Origin: Agelaius tricolor
Taxonomy: Eukaryota; Chordata; Aves; Passeriformes; Icteridae
Direction: 5' to 3'
Assembly: GCA_023055355.1 (NCBI GenBank)
Contig: JALJCS010000052.1
Coordinates: forward strand, 2,001,501-2,065,500
Length of the DNA: 64,000 nucleotides
The position numbers were made by a program, and so were the translations under genes. Shown piece by piece: positions 36,471 to 48,973 of this stretch. How positions within the stretch are numbered: the first letter of the stretch is position 1; each line of letters starts with the position of its first letter. The notes beneath the pieces were generated by a model. The model saw only the letters and a list, made by a program, of their open reading frames with translations. It did no database searches and was not told the origin of the DNA.

Positions 36471-37885
36471 CACTGGGGGGAACTGGGGGCACTGGGGGTC
36501 CCCACCCATGGGCACCCACTCGTGTCTGTGCTGCCACTAAAAACTGCCCCTCTCCCTCCCTGCAGGGGCACACACATCCCAAAAGAGCTAAAAGATGAAC
36601 AATTTCCTGAAACAGCAATGAGAGAGAATGAAACCAACAGCAACAGCAACAAGGTTCAGTGTCCAAATTTTCAAACAAGGAACAATTTCCTTGGAAAGCC
36701 CCCAAAGGGGAACAAACCTCAGGCCTTTTCCCCCAGCACATTTCTCTCAACAGAGGAACCTGGCAGGGCCCTGGACCTTCCTTCCTGCAATGGCCAACAC
36801 AGCCTTCAGGAGGCTCTGGATTTTCTTGTTCCCTGTCCCAAACCCCTCCTCTGCCCTGTTCCCTACACGAGGATGTCACAAAGGCCCTGTGTGGGTTCTG
36901 GAGCGTCCCTCTTTTCCCAGGGTAATCTGGATCAGGCCATGGCACAGGGTGGGGTGTCAGAGAATGGAAAAGTTTGATGTCTGGTGACATTCTGGAACAC
37001 CTGTCTGTGGTAGGGGTGAGTCAGGCCTTGCTTTTGGTGACACAGGGCCCTGTCTGTGCATCAGTCTGTCAGCCATGGTACACTGGGGACAGTGTGACGC
37101 TCTGCCAATGCCAGCTCCTGAGTGAGCTGGGTGACCGGAAGTGCCAGCTGGGGAGAGGGCGCTTGGTGGCCCAACTGGCTAAAAAGGCAGAGCCTGTGCT
37201 GGCCAAGTCCCTGACCCTGTCTCCTCTTGAGGCATCAGTCCTATTCACACTGGAACTCAGGAGTTGGCATCTAGTTTAAATGAGAAATGGCTGCCAAAGA
37301 AAGTGGGAACCTTCCTAGAATGGAAAGAAGACCCATCTCTAAAACTTTTTTAATTTCAAAAATTTATTGTCTTCCAGGCCAAAATATATGGAAAGAAATA
37401 ACAGCTCTTTTCTAGGAAATTTATAAACCAGAACAGAACAAACAACTCAAACTCAGAACTTTCCCTCCCACTCAGTGCTTTTGGTTTTTGTGGCAGTTAT
37501 AAGCGCGGCCAGCAGGGGGCGCTGCAGGGAGCACTCCCGGCCAGCAGGGGGCGCCCTGCTCCAGCTCCATCCCCTCAGGGGCCATGGCGGCCTCAGGCGG
37601 GAGGGAGGAGGGCAAATCGCTCCTTCTGCAAACTCACGGCCACCAATCGGTCCCGGCACCACCACCGGCAGCGGGCAGAAGCCGCCAAGGCAGCAGGTTG
37701 GATCCCAGTGCCCACTGGCAGTGTAGCAGTGTCCCAGGGCCAGGCACATGCCGTGCACAACACCGCGACCACTCTCCATGATCCTGAATGGAAGGAAGGC
37801 AGCGCCTGACCCCAGGCAGGTCTCAGGTCCACAGCAGCACCTCAGGTGGCTTTGTGCCACAATTCCTGCAAACCCCCAGCATTTC
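36471..37885 (+). repeat. receptor 3'-flank module, copy D
   Basis: Same module as 1687-3060 with the poly(A) site changed to AATGAA. It carries the CTCF-like pair at 37509-37555. Confidence 0.8.
37509..37555 (+). promoter_or_regulatory. pair of CTCF-like motifs, copy D flank
   Basis: CCAGCAGGGGGCGC at 37509-37522 and CCAGCAGGGGGCGCC at 37541-37555. Confidence 0.6.
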
Positions 37886-39729
37886 ACTCAGGTGAGGAGG
37901 GCAGGGATGGAACAGCTTTGGGGACACCTGGAATCCCGGCAAGGGACACTCCCCACAGCCTTTCCATGACCACAGGCAGAGCCACTGACCGATATTTTCA
38001 TACATTTCTCTCTTATCTGACCACTACAATCCGAATCCAAGCATTCTTTCCATGAGGATCCTGAGGGCTGCAGGTTTGGTTCAAGGACAATGGTCAAGCT
38101 CCAGTTCTTGAGCAGATTGTTGTAGGATTTGCAGTTTTTCTGGGGCTCTCTCAGTCCCTTCCCAAGAGGAAGAAATGATCAATTGCTGGACTGGTTCCCT
38201 CTCAGCTGCCCCTGCAGGGGCGGTTTCCATCCAGCCCTGCTCTGAAAACCATCAAAGGCCCTCACAGAGCCACTGCTTGGGTTCCCTTTGGGCTTTGTGC
38301 TTCTTGCAGGGCTGAGCAAACCCCAGGCAGGGCCTTTTTCCCTCCACAGAATTCTCACCTCTGCAGCAGCTCTAAGGCTGCCAGAATCAAAGCCAAGGGG
38401 GGCAGGGGGGACCCTCAGGTGCTGGCTGCCACCTGGGGCTGGGCAGAGCAGGGCTGCGCAATGGCCATCCCTGTGCAGTGGGGCTGGGCCATGGCTGGGC
38501 CCCACCCTTGGATAGCCTCTGGCTCTAAGGAGGAGGAGTCTGGGAGTTCCTTCCTGCCCAGGGGCTCCATTCCCCAGCTGCTTTTGCTGGCTCAGATCCT
38601 GCAGGGGACGAGCAAGAATGGAGAAGTCTGGACCCCTCCGAATCTGCCATGCTCCAGGACAGGAGCCCCTTGTCCAGCATGTGTCCCTCCAGGACAGGAG
38701 CCCCCAGGACAGGAGCCCCCTGGATGTGGCCCCCCAGGACAGAACCGCCCCCTCTGTGTGACAAACGTGTCAAACAGCCTCTTCCTTCTGCCGCAGTACA
38801 GAGAAAGTGAAAGCGTTGGGGCGGTAAAAGCTGCACTCCCCCATCCCCCACAGCCTCCCCAGTCCTCCCTGCAGCCCCCTCACCCCTGCTTCCCCCACCC
38901 TGGGCTTCCCCCAAGCTGTTCCCTGCTCGGGTGCCCACCAGGATCATCAAGGCACAAACTGAGGGTTTCTGAAATTGAGGGGTAAAATGATGAAAATGAA
39001 ATAAAGAGAGGGAAAAGTCACTGGGGTCTGGAGGGGCACAGACCCAGAGCCCCACGGGATCTGTCTGTGGTAATCCCTATGCCGCCGGCACCTTCTGGGG
39101 GCTATGTTGAGCTCTGGATCACCCCAAAATCTGAAGCACCCAGGGAAGGAGATGCAACCTATGGGCTCACCCAGCCACTGCCCATCCCTGGCACCCCCAT
39201 TCCCTGGGAACTGAAACATGTGACCCCCATTCCTTATGTTCCACCCTCTCTGCAGCCCCCATCCCAATACTGACATTCCCCAGGATCTCCATGGCCCAGA
39301 ACCCCATTCCCAAGGAAAGCCCTCCTGTTAATTCCATCCCCTGAAATCCTCCTAGGACCCACTATTCCCCCATCCCATGAACTCAATTCCCTGGAGCCCA
39401 TATTCCCCTGGGACTCCCATCCCTGAGTCCCCCCAGCTATGGGGATGCTCATTCCCATGGAAGACCCATTGCTGGACATTCCCCCTCCTCACCACCCCAT
39501 TTCCCAGTGACCCCATTCCTACCTCCCTAAACCCACCGAGCCCCCCACTCCTGGGAACCCCATGTCCCACTTTGTCCCACCCACCCGTGTCCCCAGCCTG
39601 TCCCCACCCTCCCCCCACCAAGGGCCACCAACACATGGGGACAGATATGACCTCGCTTCCTTCCCCTTCATCCAAAGAGCCGCCAACCAGGGGAGCGGTG
39701 GCCACAGCAGCGAGTAACAGCCAGTGCAC
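37886..39729. repeat. receptor 5'-flank module, copy E
   Basis: Upstream region of E. Part of it (38170-38510) is inverted relative to the equivalent block in the C and G flanks. No exon is supported. Confidence 0.7.
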
Positions 39730-42700
39730 ATGGCTGGGGACACCGGGATGGCCGGGAAGGTGGCGCTGCTCCTGTGGGGTGAGTGCCCCGGGCACGGGCC
39801 TGACACCCCAGGGATGGGGAGGGGAGGGGGCACAGGGGGGCTGTGGGGTCCCCTGAAGTCCCCAATGGCAGCAGTGCCAGTCCATGTTACCCACAGTGGA
39901 CCTTGGTGGGACTGAGGATGTAGGGCAGCTGTGGGGGCAGGAGTTTGGGGATGGGGATGTGGGGACTGGCACCTTTGGGCTTAGGCAGCTCTGGGGATAG
40001 GGACAAGGGAACTGGGATGCAGGGAGAACGATGAGGATGTGGCCATGGGGATGGGATCATGGGGATGGGATCATGAGCTGGTGGGTGTGACCTGGGCCAG
40101 CATGGGCTGTGTCTGTGGTGTCCTTGTGCCCAGGGTGTCCACAGTGTCCCCATGTTCTGCCTCAGCCCAGGGTGGCCTCAGTGTCCCTGTTCCCAAGGCA
40201 TCTGTGCCACACAGATGTGATGCATGGCTGGCTGTGACACAGACATGTCCCCCTGCCTTGCCAAAACTTTTGGGGACCACCCAGACACACTTACCCACAA
40301 GAATTGCTGTCCCTACCGAGACAGTTTGGGGACAGCCACCACACCCCATGCCCCCGTGCTGCTGTCTGTGCAGTGCCACCCTCACCCAGCCCTGTCCCTT
40401 CTCCCTTCCAGCCCAGACCCTCGGCCTCGCTGGTGAGTCCTCAGGGGATGCCATGGCCCCACCCCGCTGTCCCCAGCCCCACGCTGGCCCTGGCAGGCTG
40501 GTGTCCCCTGTCACCCACAGGTGCCCAGACCACCCAGCTCCTGGTGGAGCCCCCCTGGAGGCTGGCGGTGCTGTGGGACCGGGTGACACTGACCTGCCAG
40601 GGCTCAGGGACCGCCGGTGCCACCACCTGGTACAAGGACGGGCAGCGCTGGGGGCAACAGGGATGTGACCACCTCATTGTCACTATGAGAGGCACCTACA
40701 CGTGTGACAGACCTGGCACTGGGTGCAGCCCCCCCTTGACAATCTCAAATGGTGAGGGGGGATCTTTAATGATCAGGGTGACCCCTGAGAGGTTTGGGTG
40801 GGCTCCACTCCGTGGGTGGCCTCACACCCCCTGGCTCTCAGCACGAGAGCCTGTCCACAGGACACCTGGACATCCCAGTGCACCCCAGTGCACCCCAGTT
40901 CACCCAGATGTCCCTGGTGCCTTGGACACCCACCTTGGACCTGTCTCAACCCCTCAGTGGGATGGAACCCTCCTGTCCCACAGATGATCTGGTGCTGCAG
41001 GTGCCAGCACGGGCACTGCTGGAGGGGGACACAGTGACCCTGCACTGCCGGGACTGGTGGAACGACACGGTCAGCAGGGTGTGATTATACCAGGAAGAGA
41101 AGGATCTGAGGGACTGAGCTGTCCCTGTCCCATCTGCAGCTGAACCACAGCAGCAGCTACAGCTGCGGGGGCTTGGTGAGGTCCTTTATGTCACGGTCAG
41201 CAGCAGTGACAGTGACAGGGCATGATCAGCACCCCCATGCCTGGAACTCCAATGTCCTCACATCCCAAAGCCACTTCCCAGCACACTCAGAGTCACAGTC
41301 CTCAACTCTCCTCTTCTTCCCTGAGCTCTTCTCGGTGCTGGTGTTGGGGGATCCCCCCAAGCCCACCCAGGGGTCCCCTCTGACTCTCAGCTGCCTCAGC
41401 ACCCCCAGCCCCCTGCGGCCCCTGGCCCCCCTCCTGCACGTGTTCTACCGGGACGGGCAGGTGGTGGGGGGCCCGCAGGGGTCCCCGCAGCTGCTGGTGG
41501 TCACCCTGGGGGTCTCCCACTCGGGGAATTACAGCTGCCAGGTGCACTCTGAGGGGGGGCCGTGCGGAAGAGCAGCACCTGGCTCCGCGTCACGGTGCGC
41601 AGTGAGTGTGGGGATGGGCACGGGGAGCCCCCACGGCCTGCTTGTGTCTTCTGGTTGGGTACCTCCATGTCCCCCTGACACCTTACTTGGGTCCTTCCAT
41701 CACTCCCCTTGTCCCCTCCCCCCTCTGTGGTGTGACCCTGTGACCCCATACCCAAAATCCCCCACCACACCCATCCCCCCCGTCCCTATCCCCTCACACT
41801 GGCTACCAGCCCCTCCCTGTGGCCTCAGCCTTGTCTCTGTCCCCAGAGTGCCTGTGGCCAATGCCACCATCACTCCCAGTCCTCTGTCATGCCAGGTGTG
41901 TGCAGGTGACAATGAGACTCTGCACTGCTCAGCCCAGGTGGGCTCAGCCCCTGTCACCTTCACCTGGCTGCACAATGGGCAGGAGGTGGCCCGGGGTCCC
42001 CTCCTGGAGCTCAGGGACATCGATGGGGGACATTGGGGCACCTACCAGTGCATGGCCACCAACCAGCTGGGACAGGACGGGCACTGCGTGTTCCGGGCAC
42101 TCAGCCCAGACCTGGCCCTGGAGGATACACTGTGGGACAAAGGGACACACAGGAACATAGGTGAGTTTACACGGGGTCACTGTAGGGTGCAGCACCCCTA
42201 GGGTGATGGGTGACCCTGATGTGTCCCCCTCTGTTTCTTGCAGTGGCCGCAGGGGTCGGTGGGGCCCTTTTGTTCCTGCTCCTGCTCGTGGGTGTTACTG
42301 TGGCCTGGCACTGCAGGCACCGTGTGGGTGGGTGATACTGGGGGGACAGGGGTCCCAGGGAGCTGCAGAGGCCCCCAGAGTTGGGGAGTAAACGGGAAGA
42401 TCCCACAGCCCCAAAATTGTGACCTTGTCTGGGGGTCCTGTAGAGTATGGTGATGTGCTGGAAGGTTCTGCAGGGATGTTGGGGGTTTTTCAGGGGCCCT
42501 GGGGGTGATGGGTTTTTCTGTCCCTGGCAGGCTTTAGGTCCTTGAGGCTGACTTGGTCAGGGGGTTTAGAGAGGTTCATGAATTCTGGGGGGCTTCAGGG
42601 ATGCTTGGGGGTACCATGGGAGTTCAGGAATCCTGATAAGGTTCAGGGCCCTGGGACCTAACAGTCACCCATCCCCTCCTTCCTTTGAAGCTGCCAGGAA

Positions 42701-43068
42701 GCAGCAGGAAAGGTGAGTGGGGGGCTCAAACCAACTGCTCACCTTTTCCCCCAACCCCCAAGAACTCCCATTCCCTCTCCCACATCCCCTTTATTCCCTC
42801 AGGGCCCCGCCGGATCCCCCAGAGGAGGGGGAGGTGCTGTACACCCACGTCGTGGTCACCAAGAGGGCAGGGGGTGAGTACGGGGAGGACACACGCAGAG
42901 GGACACGTCACCCACCAGTGTCACCCCACCCAGATCCCACAGCCCATGTCTCTCGCAGCGTCCCCCCGTGCCACCACCCTCCAGGATGCCCAGGTGACCT
43001 ACGCGGAGCTGCGGGGACTCCAGGGGCGACCCCAGGAACCCGGTGACATCTACGGGAATGTGCTGTGA
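39730..43068 (+). pseudogene. FCRL-like Ig receptor copy E; D2 and D3 broken
   Basis: Exons: SP1 39730-39778, SP2 40412-40432 (AQTLGLAG), D1 40521-40751, D2 40984-41224, D3 about 41326-41601, D5 41849-42160, TM 42244-42327, cytoplasmic 42691-42712, 42803-42873, 42959-43068. D4 is absent. D2 has TGA at 41082-41084, further shifts, and a donor changed to AT (41225-41226). D3 has the same acceptor change as D (CAG to CTG before GAG) without D's compensating deletion, and the 1-nt deletion near its end shared with A. D1, D5, TM (ALLFLLLLVGVTVAW) and the whole tail are clean, with VLYTHV, VTYAEL (Tyr codon 43000-43002) and DIYGNV. Skipping D2 and D3 would leave an open two-Ig receptor (D1+D5), since flanking phases agree; this is inference. 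It is closely related to A over the shared part. Confidence 0.8.
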
Positions 43069-44470
43069 CACTGGGGGGAACTGGGGGCACTAGGGGTCCC
43101 CACCCATGGGCACCCACTCATGTGTGTCCTGCCACTAAAAACTGTCCCAATCCCTGCCGGTGGGGGCACAAAGATGCCAAAGGGCTGAGAGAAGAACAAT
43201 TTGCTGAAACAGCAACCAGAGATGGAATGAAACCAACAGCAACAACGTTCAGAGTCCAAATGGTCACGCAAGGACCGATTTCCAGGGAAAGCCACAACGA
43301 GGAACAAACCCCAGATGTTTCCCTCAGCACATTTCTCCACCAGAGGAAGTGACAGGGCCCTGGACCTTCCTTGCTCTGATGGCCAAAGCAGCCTTCAGGA
43401 GGCTCTGGATTCTCTTGTTCCCTGTCCCAAAGCCCTCCCCTGCCATGTTCCCCACATGAGGATGTCACAAAGGCCCCATGGGGGTTCTGGAGCCTCCCCC
43501 TTTTCCAGGGCAGTCAGGATCATGGCATGGCACAGGGCGGGGTGTCAGAGACAGGAAAAGTTTGATGTCTGGAAACATTTTGGAACACCTGTCTGTGGTA
43601 GGGGTGAGTCAGGCCTTCCTTTGGTGAGACAGGGCCCCGCCTGTCCATCAGTTTGTCAGCCATGGCACACTGGGGACAGTGTGATGCTCTGCCAAAACCA
43701 GCTCCTGAGTGGCCGGGTGACCAGAAGTGCCAGCTATGGAGAGGGCCCTTGGTGGCCCAACTGGCTCAAAAGGCAGAGCATGAGGTAGCCAAGTCCCTGA
43801 CTGTGTCTCCTCTTGAGAGTGTCTGTCCCATCCAGGCTGGAACTCAGGATTGGGAAACTCATTTAAATGAGAAATGTCTGCCAAAGAAAGTGGGAACATT
43901 TCTGGAATGGAAAGAAGACCCACATCTAAAACTTTTTTCATTTCAAAAATGATTTTGCTTTCAGACCAAAGTGTAGGAAAAGGAATAGCAGCTCTTTACT
44001 GAGAAATTAATAAAGCAGGACAGAAGAAACAACACAAACCCAGAACTTTCCCTCCCGCTCAGCGCTGTTGGTTTTTGTGGCAGTTATAACCGCGGCCAGC
44101 AGGGGGTGCTGCAGGGAGCACTCCCGGCCAGCAGGGGGCGCCCCGCTCCAGCTCCATTCCCTCAGGGGCCATGGCGGCCTCGGGCAGGAGGGAGGAGGGC
44201 AAATCGCTCCTTTTGCAAACTCATGGCCACCAATCGGTCCCGGCACCACCACCGGCAGCGGGCAGAAGCCGCCAAGGCAGCAGGTTGGATCCCAGTGCCC
44301 ACTGGCAGCGTAGCAGTGTCCCGGGGCCAGGCACACGCCCTGCACAACACCCGCGACCGCTCTCCATGATCCTGAATGGAAGGAAGGCAGCGCCTGACCC
44401 CAGGCAGGTGTCGTGTCCACAGCAGCACCTCTGGTGGCTTTACACCACAATTCCTGCAAATCCTCAGCCT
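43069..44470 (+). repeat. receptor 3'-flank module, copy E
   Basis: Same module as 1687-3060. The poly(A) position reads AATGAA. CTCF-like pair at 44096-44142. Confidence 0.8.
44096..44142 (+). promoter_or_regulatory. pair of CTCF-like motifs, copy E flank
   Basis: CCAGCAGGGGGTGC at 44096-44109 and CCAGCAGGGGGCGCC at 44128-44142; the first carries the same GTGC variant as in the copy A flank, in line with the close A/E relationship. Confidence 0.6.
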
Positions 44471-45060
44471 TTCTCTCCCTTTTCCTCTTTCAGCCCTGTC
44501 ACAGCCAATCTGCAAATGTTGAATTGCTCTGTAATGTTGTGGAAAGCTGATGTTCAGTCCTGGCTCTGCCCGGGCTCCTCAGGGGGCTCCAGAGCACATT
44601 TGGAGTTCCTGCTCTTCCTGGGCCACTGCTGGTCCCATCTGCAGGGAAAGGAAGAGCAGATGGAGCGCAGAGCCACAGCTCCAAGGGCTCTGCAGCTGCC
44701 GCTGGAGCACAGGGACAGCCCTGGCCGGGAGCAGTGCCTTGGGAGGGAAAAATGGGGAGAAACTGGATCTGGTTGGTCCAATGTCCCTGTTCTGCTCAGG
44801 GACTGGCAGACCCTTAAGGAGGTGTTGCAATTAGTTCTGGAGTTCCACATCCCTGTGCACAAACACAGGGTTCTGGTGCCTCTCCTGAGGATTTTGGGAT
44901 CCTGCAGCTGAGGCAGCAGCAGCTGGAGCAAGTGGGCCACTGGAACAGCACCTGGCCACGGAGAGGAGCAGGAGTGCCGGGAATTCTGCAGGGCGCTCAG
45001 ACGAGGGCCACAGGGCACCGCTTGCCATTCCTGCTCCCCCCAGATTTTGGGAGGGAGCAG
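44471..45060. other. block shared with 3100-3480, no gene seen
   Basis: Second copy of the sequence following the A flank. Frames are not conserved between the two copies. Confidence 0.5.
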
Positions 45061-45750
45061 TGAAACCCATCGGGCTCCCAAACCCCTCAGGGCTCGGGCA
45101 CAGCCTCACAGGAGGTCCCAGCCCAGGCCTTGGGGATGATTCGGGCTCGTTCCCGACAAAGGGCAGCGCTCCAGGAGCGGTCGGCACATCCCGAAGGAGC
45201 AGCCCGGGGCTGCTGGAGCCCAAGTGCTGCGGGCAAGGACGGCGTGAGGGAGCCGGGCCCCGCTCAGCCGGCGCTGCCCCAGGAACGTCTCATCCTGCAG
45301 GAGCTCGGCAGCCTCTGCCGGTGCCGGCCCCGGGGCTGTCGGGGGGCGCGGCCGGAGGGGCCGGGGGGCAGCGGGTGGGAGGGGCCGGGATGGAGGGACC
45401 GGGACCCCACTGGGGAGCCCCGAGCGTGGAGGGAGCGAAACGGCGGAGGGGAGACCCCGGGACAGGGGGGAGCAGAGACCCTGCGGTGGGGTCTGTGGAA
45501 AGGAGGGACCGCAATGGTGGTCCCGGAGCACCGGGAAAGGGCCCAGCTGCCATCGCGCTGCGAGTGCCGGGACGGTCACGGGGTGTCCAAACCGACTGTG
45601 GCAGCGTGTCCGAAGCCACTGTCGCGATGTGTCGGGACCGAGCGTTGCCAGGGTAAGGACCCCACAGCTCCGGGAAGTGGAGGGGGACCCTGGAAGGGGC
45701 GGGGCAGGGGCGGGGCAGAGCCCTGTCTATTCCCTGTGCCCTGTGCAGGT
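45061..45750. promoter_or_regulatory. second CpG-rich island
   Basis: CpG-dense block with TGTCGCGA-type stretches like those in the island at 17345-18200. Open frames of 150-290 codons on both strands follow from composition. No exon chain is visible beside it. Confidence 0.45.
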
Positions 45751-47044
45751 GAGGAGGGCAGGGATGGAGCAGCTCTGGGAACACCTGGAATCCAGACAGG
45801 GTCACTCCCTACAGCCCCACCACGGCCGCAGGCAGAGCCACTGCTCTCTATTCCCTCACTTTTCCCTCTTGTCAGGCAGCCGAGGAAGAACCCAAATATT
45901 CTTCCCAGGACATTCCAAAGGGCTTCAGGTTTGAGACAGGAAGGAGGAGGGACCCAGTCAGGTTGTTGTGCAAAACATTATTGTGTTTGCAGAAGTTAGG
46001 GAGCTATCTCAGACCCTTGATGCTAGGGACAAAGTGATCAATTGCTGCATTTCCGGACTGCTTCCTCCAGAGCTGCCCTTGCAGGAGTGGTTTCCAGACA
46101 GCCTTGCTCTGAAAACCATCAAAGACCCTGGCAGAGCCACTGCTTGGGCTCCCTTTGGGGTTTGTGCTTCTTGCAGGGCTGAGCAAACCACAGGCAGGCC
46201 TTTTTCCCCCACAGAATTCTCATCTCTGCGGCACCTCCATAGACACAGAGCCCCTCAGAATCTGTCTGGGGCGACGCCCAGGCTGCCGGCACCTTGTGGG
46301 GCCATGGCTGGGCTTGGGTCACCCCAAAATCTAAGGCACCCAGGGAAGGCACTGAGATGCACAGGCCCACCCAGCAATTGCCCATTCCTGGGACCTCCAT
46401 TCCCATGGGAACCGACCATGGGACCCTCTTTCCTTGTGTCCCACCCTCCCTGGGACCCCCATCCTAATACTGACATTCCCCAAGATGTCCATGGCCCAGG
46501 ACCCCATTCCCAAGGAACCCTCTCCTGTTCATTTCATCTCCTGCAATCCTCCTTCCCCCTGGACCTTGATTCTACCAGGACCCCCATTCCCATGGGACCC
46601 CCCCATTCCCCCAGCATCCCCATCCCCTGACCCCAAATCCCTGGAGCCCACGTTCCCCTGGGACTCCCATCCCTAAGTCCCCCCAGCCCTGGGCACCCCC
46701 ATTGCCATGGCACCCCCATTGCCAGTGACTCTCCCTCCTCAGCACCCCCATTCCCAGGGACCCCATCCCTGGGACCTCCCATACCCCTGGACACCCATTC
46801 CCCATTCCCAAACCCCCTGAGCCCCCCACTCCTGGGAGCCCCATGTCCCACCTTGTCCCACCCAGCCTTGTCCCCATCCTGTCCCCACCCTGCCCACAGC
46901 CTGTCCCCAGCTTGTGGCCACCCAGCCCCCACCAGGTGCCACCTACGCATGAGGACGAGACCTGACCTCTCTTCCTTCCCCTTTGGCCAAAGAGCCACCA
47001 GCCAGGGGACAGCCACCCCTGGCAGCGAGTGACAGCCAGTGCAC
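45751..47044. repeat. receptor 5'-flank module, copy F
   Basis: Upstream region of F with the TTGATCATTTTGT-type block near 46035 and the conserved block before the ATG. No exon is supported. Confidence 0.7.
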
Positions 47045-48029
47045 ATGGCTGGGGACACCGGGATGGTCGGGAAGGTGGCGCTGCTCCTGTGGGGTGAGTG
47101 CCCTGGGCAGGCATCTGACACCCTGGGGATGGGCCCTGGTGAGGGAGAGATGAGTGGGTAGGGGGCACAGGGGGGCTGCGCAGTTCCTTGTGATCCCCAG
47201 GGCCACCAGGGCATGGAGCCCAGTGTGACCAGAGCTGTGGGATGGCCGTGCGGACAGGAAAAGGGGAACAGGAACAGGGGAACTGGGATGAGTGCACAGG
47301 AGCATGGGATGGAGATGTTGGGACAAGGATGTGGCAGAAGGAACCTTGGGGCTGGGGCAGCTGTGGGGACAGGGACACAGACATGCAGGGACAGGGACAA
47401 GGGGACAAGCACCCTGTGTTTGGGCCATGGGGACAGGTGCCACCAAAATGGGATCATGGGAACAGGGCTGTGAGGATGTGTCTGTGGGTCTGGCAGGGGT
47501 GACCTGTGGTAGCACAGGGTCCCCATGCCTGAGCAGGAGTTGGCTGCTGCTGTGTCCCTGTCCTTGAGACATATGTGCGACACCAATGCCCCCACTCCCT
47601 TTTTCAGGGAAAGCCCCCACCCCCAGTGCCATCGTGCCTCTGTCCCCACGGTGCCACCCTCACCCAGCCCTGTCCCTTCTCCCTTCCAGCCCAGACCCTC
47701 GGCCTTGCTGGTGAGTCCTCGGGGGATGCCATGGCCCCACCCCACTGTCCCCAGCCCCACGCTAGCCCTGCCAGGCTGGTGTCCCCTGTCACCCACAGGT
47801 GCCCAGACCACCCAGCTCCTGGTGGAGCCCCCCTGGAGGCTGGCGGTGCTGTGGGACCAGGTGACACTGACCTGCCAGGGCTCGGGGACCGCCGGTGCCA
47901 CCACCTGGTACAAGGATGGGCAGCACTGGGGGCAGGAGGGATGCGACCCCTTCAAGGTCACTGAGAGTGACACCGACATGTGTGACAGACACAGAACTGG
48001 GCTCAGCCCCCCTGGGACAGTCTTAAATG
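47045..48029 (+). pseudogene. FCRL-like Ig receptor copy F, only signal exons and D1 left
   Basis: SP1 47045-47093 (MAGDTGMVGKVALLLW), 21-bp SP2 47690-47710, D1 47799-48029 with donor GTGAGG. D1 keeps LLVEPPWRLAVLWDQVTLTC, but its Tyr-corner reads DTDMC where others read GTYTC, so the fold is probably damaged. About 20 nt into the following intron the gene ends at an LTR-like element, and nothing downstream on + continues it. A read-through product (SP+D1 plus a short tail) is possible but unsupported. Confidence 0.85.
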
Positions 48030-48049
48030 GTGAGGAGTTTTGGGAGTCC

Positions 48050-48973
48050 TGTGAGAGTCAGTCCGAATTTTCCCTCATCTGCCTCACGATCCTCATTGGG
48101 GAACCACTGAAGAGAAGACCCCCCCCTGTCTAAAATCTCTGGCTCTGAAGGAGAAAGTCACATGCCAACAAGGCCCTGAGACCTGAGAGCATTGTTTTTG
48201 TTTTTGTTTTCACATGTGTTGTTTGCTGTATGCTACACTGAGCCCAATGAGAAGAAGAAGGGGGCACCGTGCCCTTTTTGCAACAATAGCCTTGGAAGCT
48301 GTCCCACCTCTCGGCCTGGCTGGACTTTTCCTGAGTTCTGGGTGGTCCCCTGCAGAAGACCCTTCTCACTCATTTGCAACCACTGTGACAGACAGACTGA
48401 GATGTAAGAAGCCTTTCCATCAAAGACCGAGACATGAAACCCCTTTGTGAGAAGGCCCCCTCTCCTCCTTCCAAGGACTGGTACTGAAACCCCCAACCCG
48501 GCAGAGATGTGCAGGGGGAGGCAAGCTGACCAAAGCAAGATGGATGTTGCAGGTGTGAGCATTGGACCATGAACACAATGGCTCTCGCCTACTGCTGAGA
48601 ACAGGGACTGTGTGTACCCTTTGCAAATACCATTCCCCCTTCCCCCATTGAAAGAGAGTAGAATTGGAGTCCAGATGAACTGCACCTCTGAGATCTCCCC
48701 GATGTAGCAGGCAGATCCTCAGCTGGACTGCACCAAAGGACTTCGTCTCTATGTTTGGTAGCTATATTCCCCCTCTTTCTCTCTCTTTTTTCTCTCTCTT
48801 TCTCTTTTTCTCTCCCTTAATCTCTCTATCGCATTTTGCTATGGTCATTCAATAAAGGTGCATTTGTTTTGATTATTACTGCAAATCCCCTGTGCCGTGT
48901 CAGTTTTTTTTTTCCACTCTGAGATCAATCCACGAACCATTTCGAAACTCGTTCGTAAGGACGGATCGTGACA
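48050..48973 (+). mobile_element. solo LTR-like element
   Basis: A 924-bp block not found elsewhere in the window, starting TGTGAGAG and ending GTGACA (TGT...ACA ends). It has a long pyrimidine tract (48770-48830) followed by AATAAA at 48851-48856, as in an LTR with R/U5 near its end. No internal viral genes flank it. The bases on either side (GAGTCC and CCCCAG) are not a target-site duplication. Confidence 0.65.
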
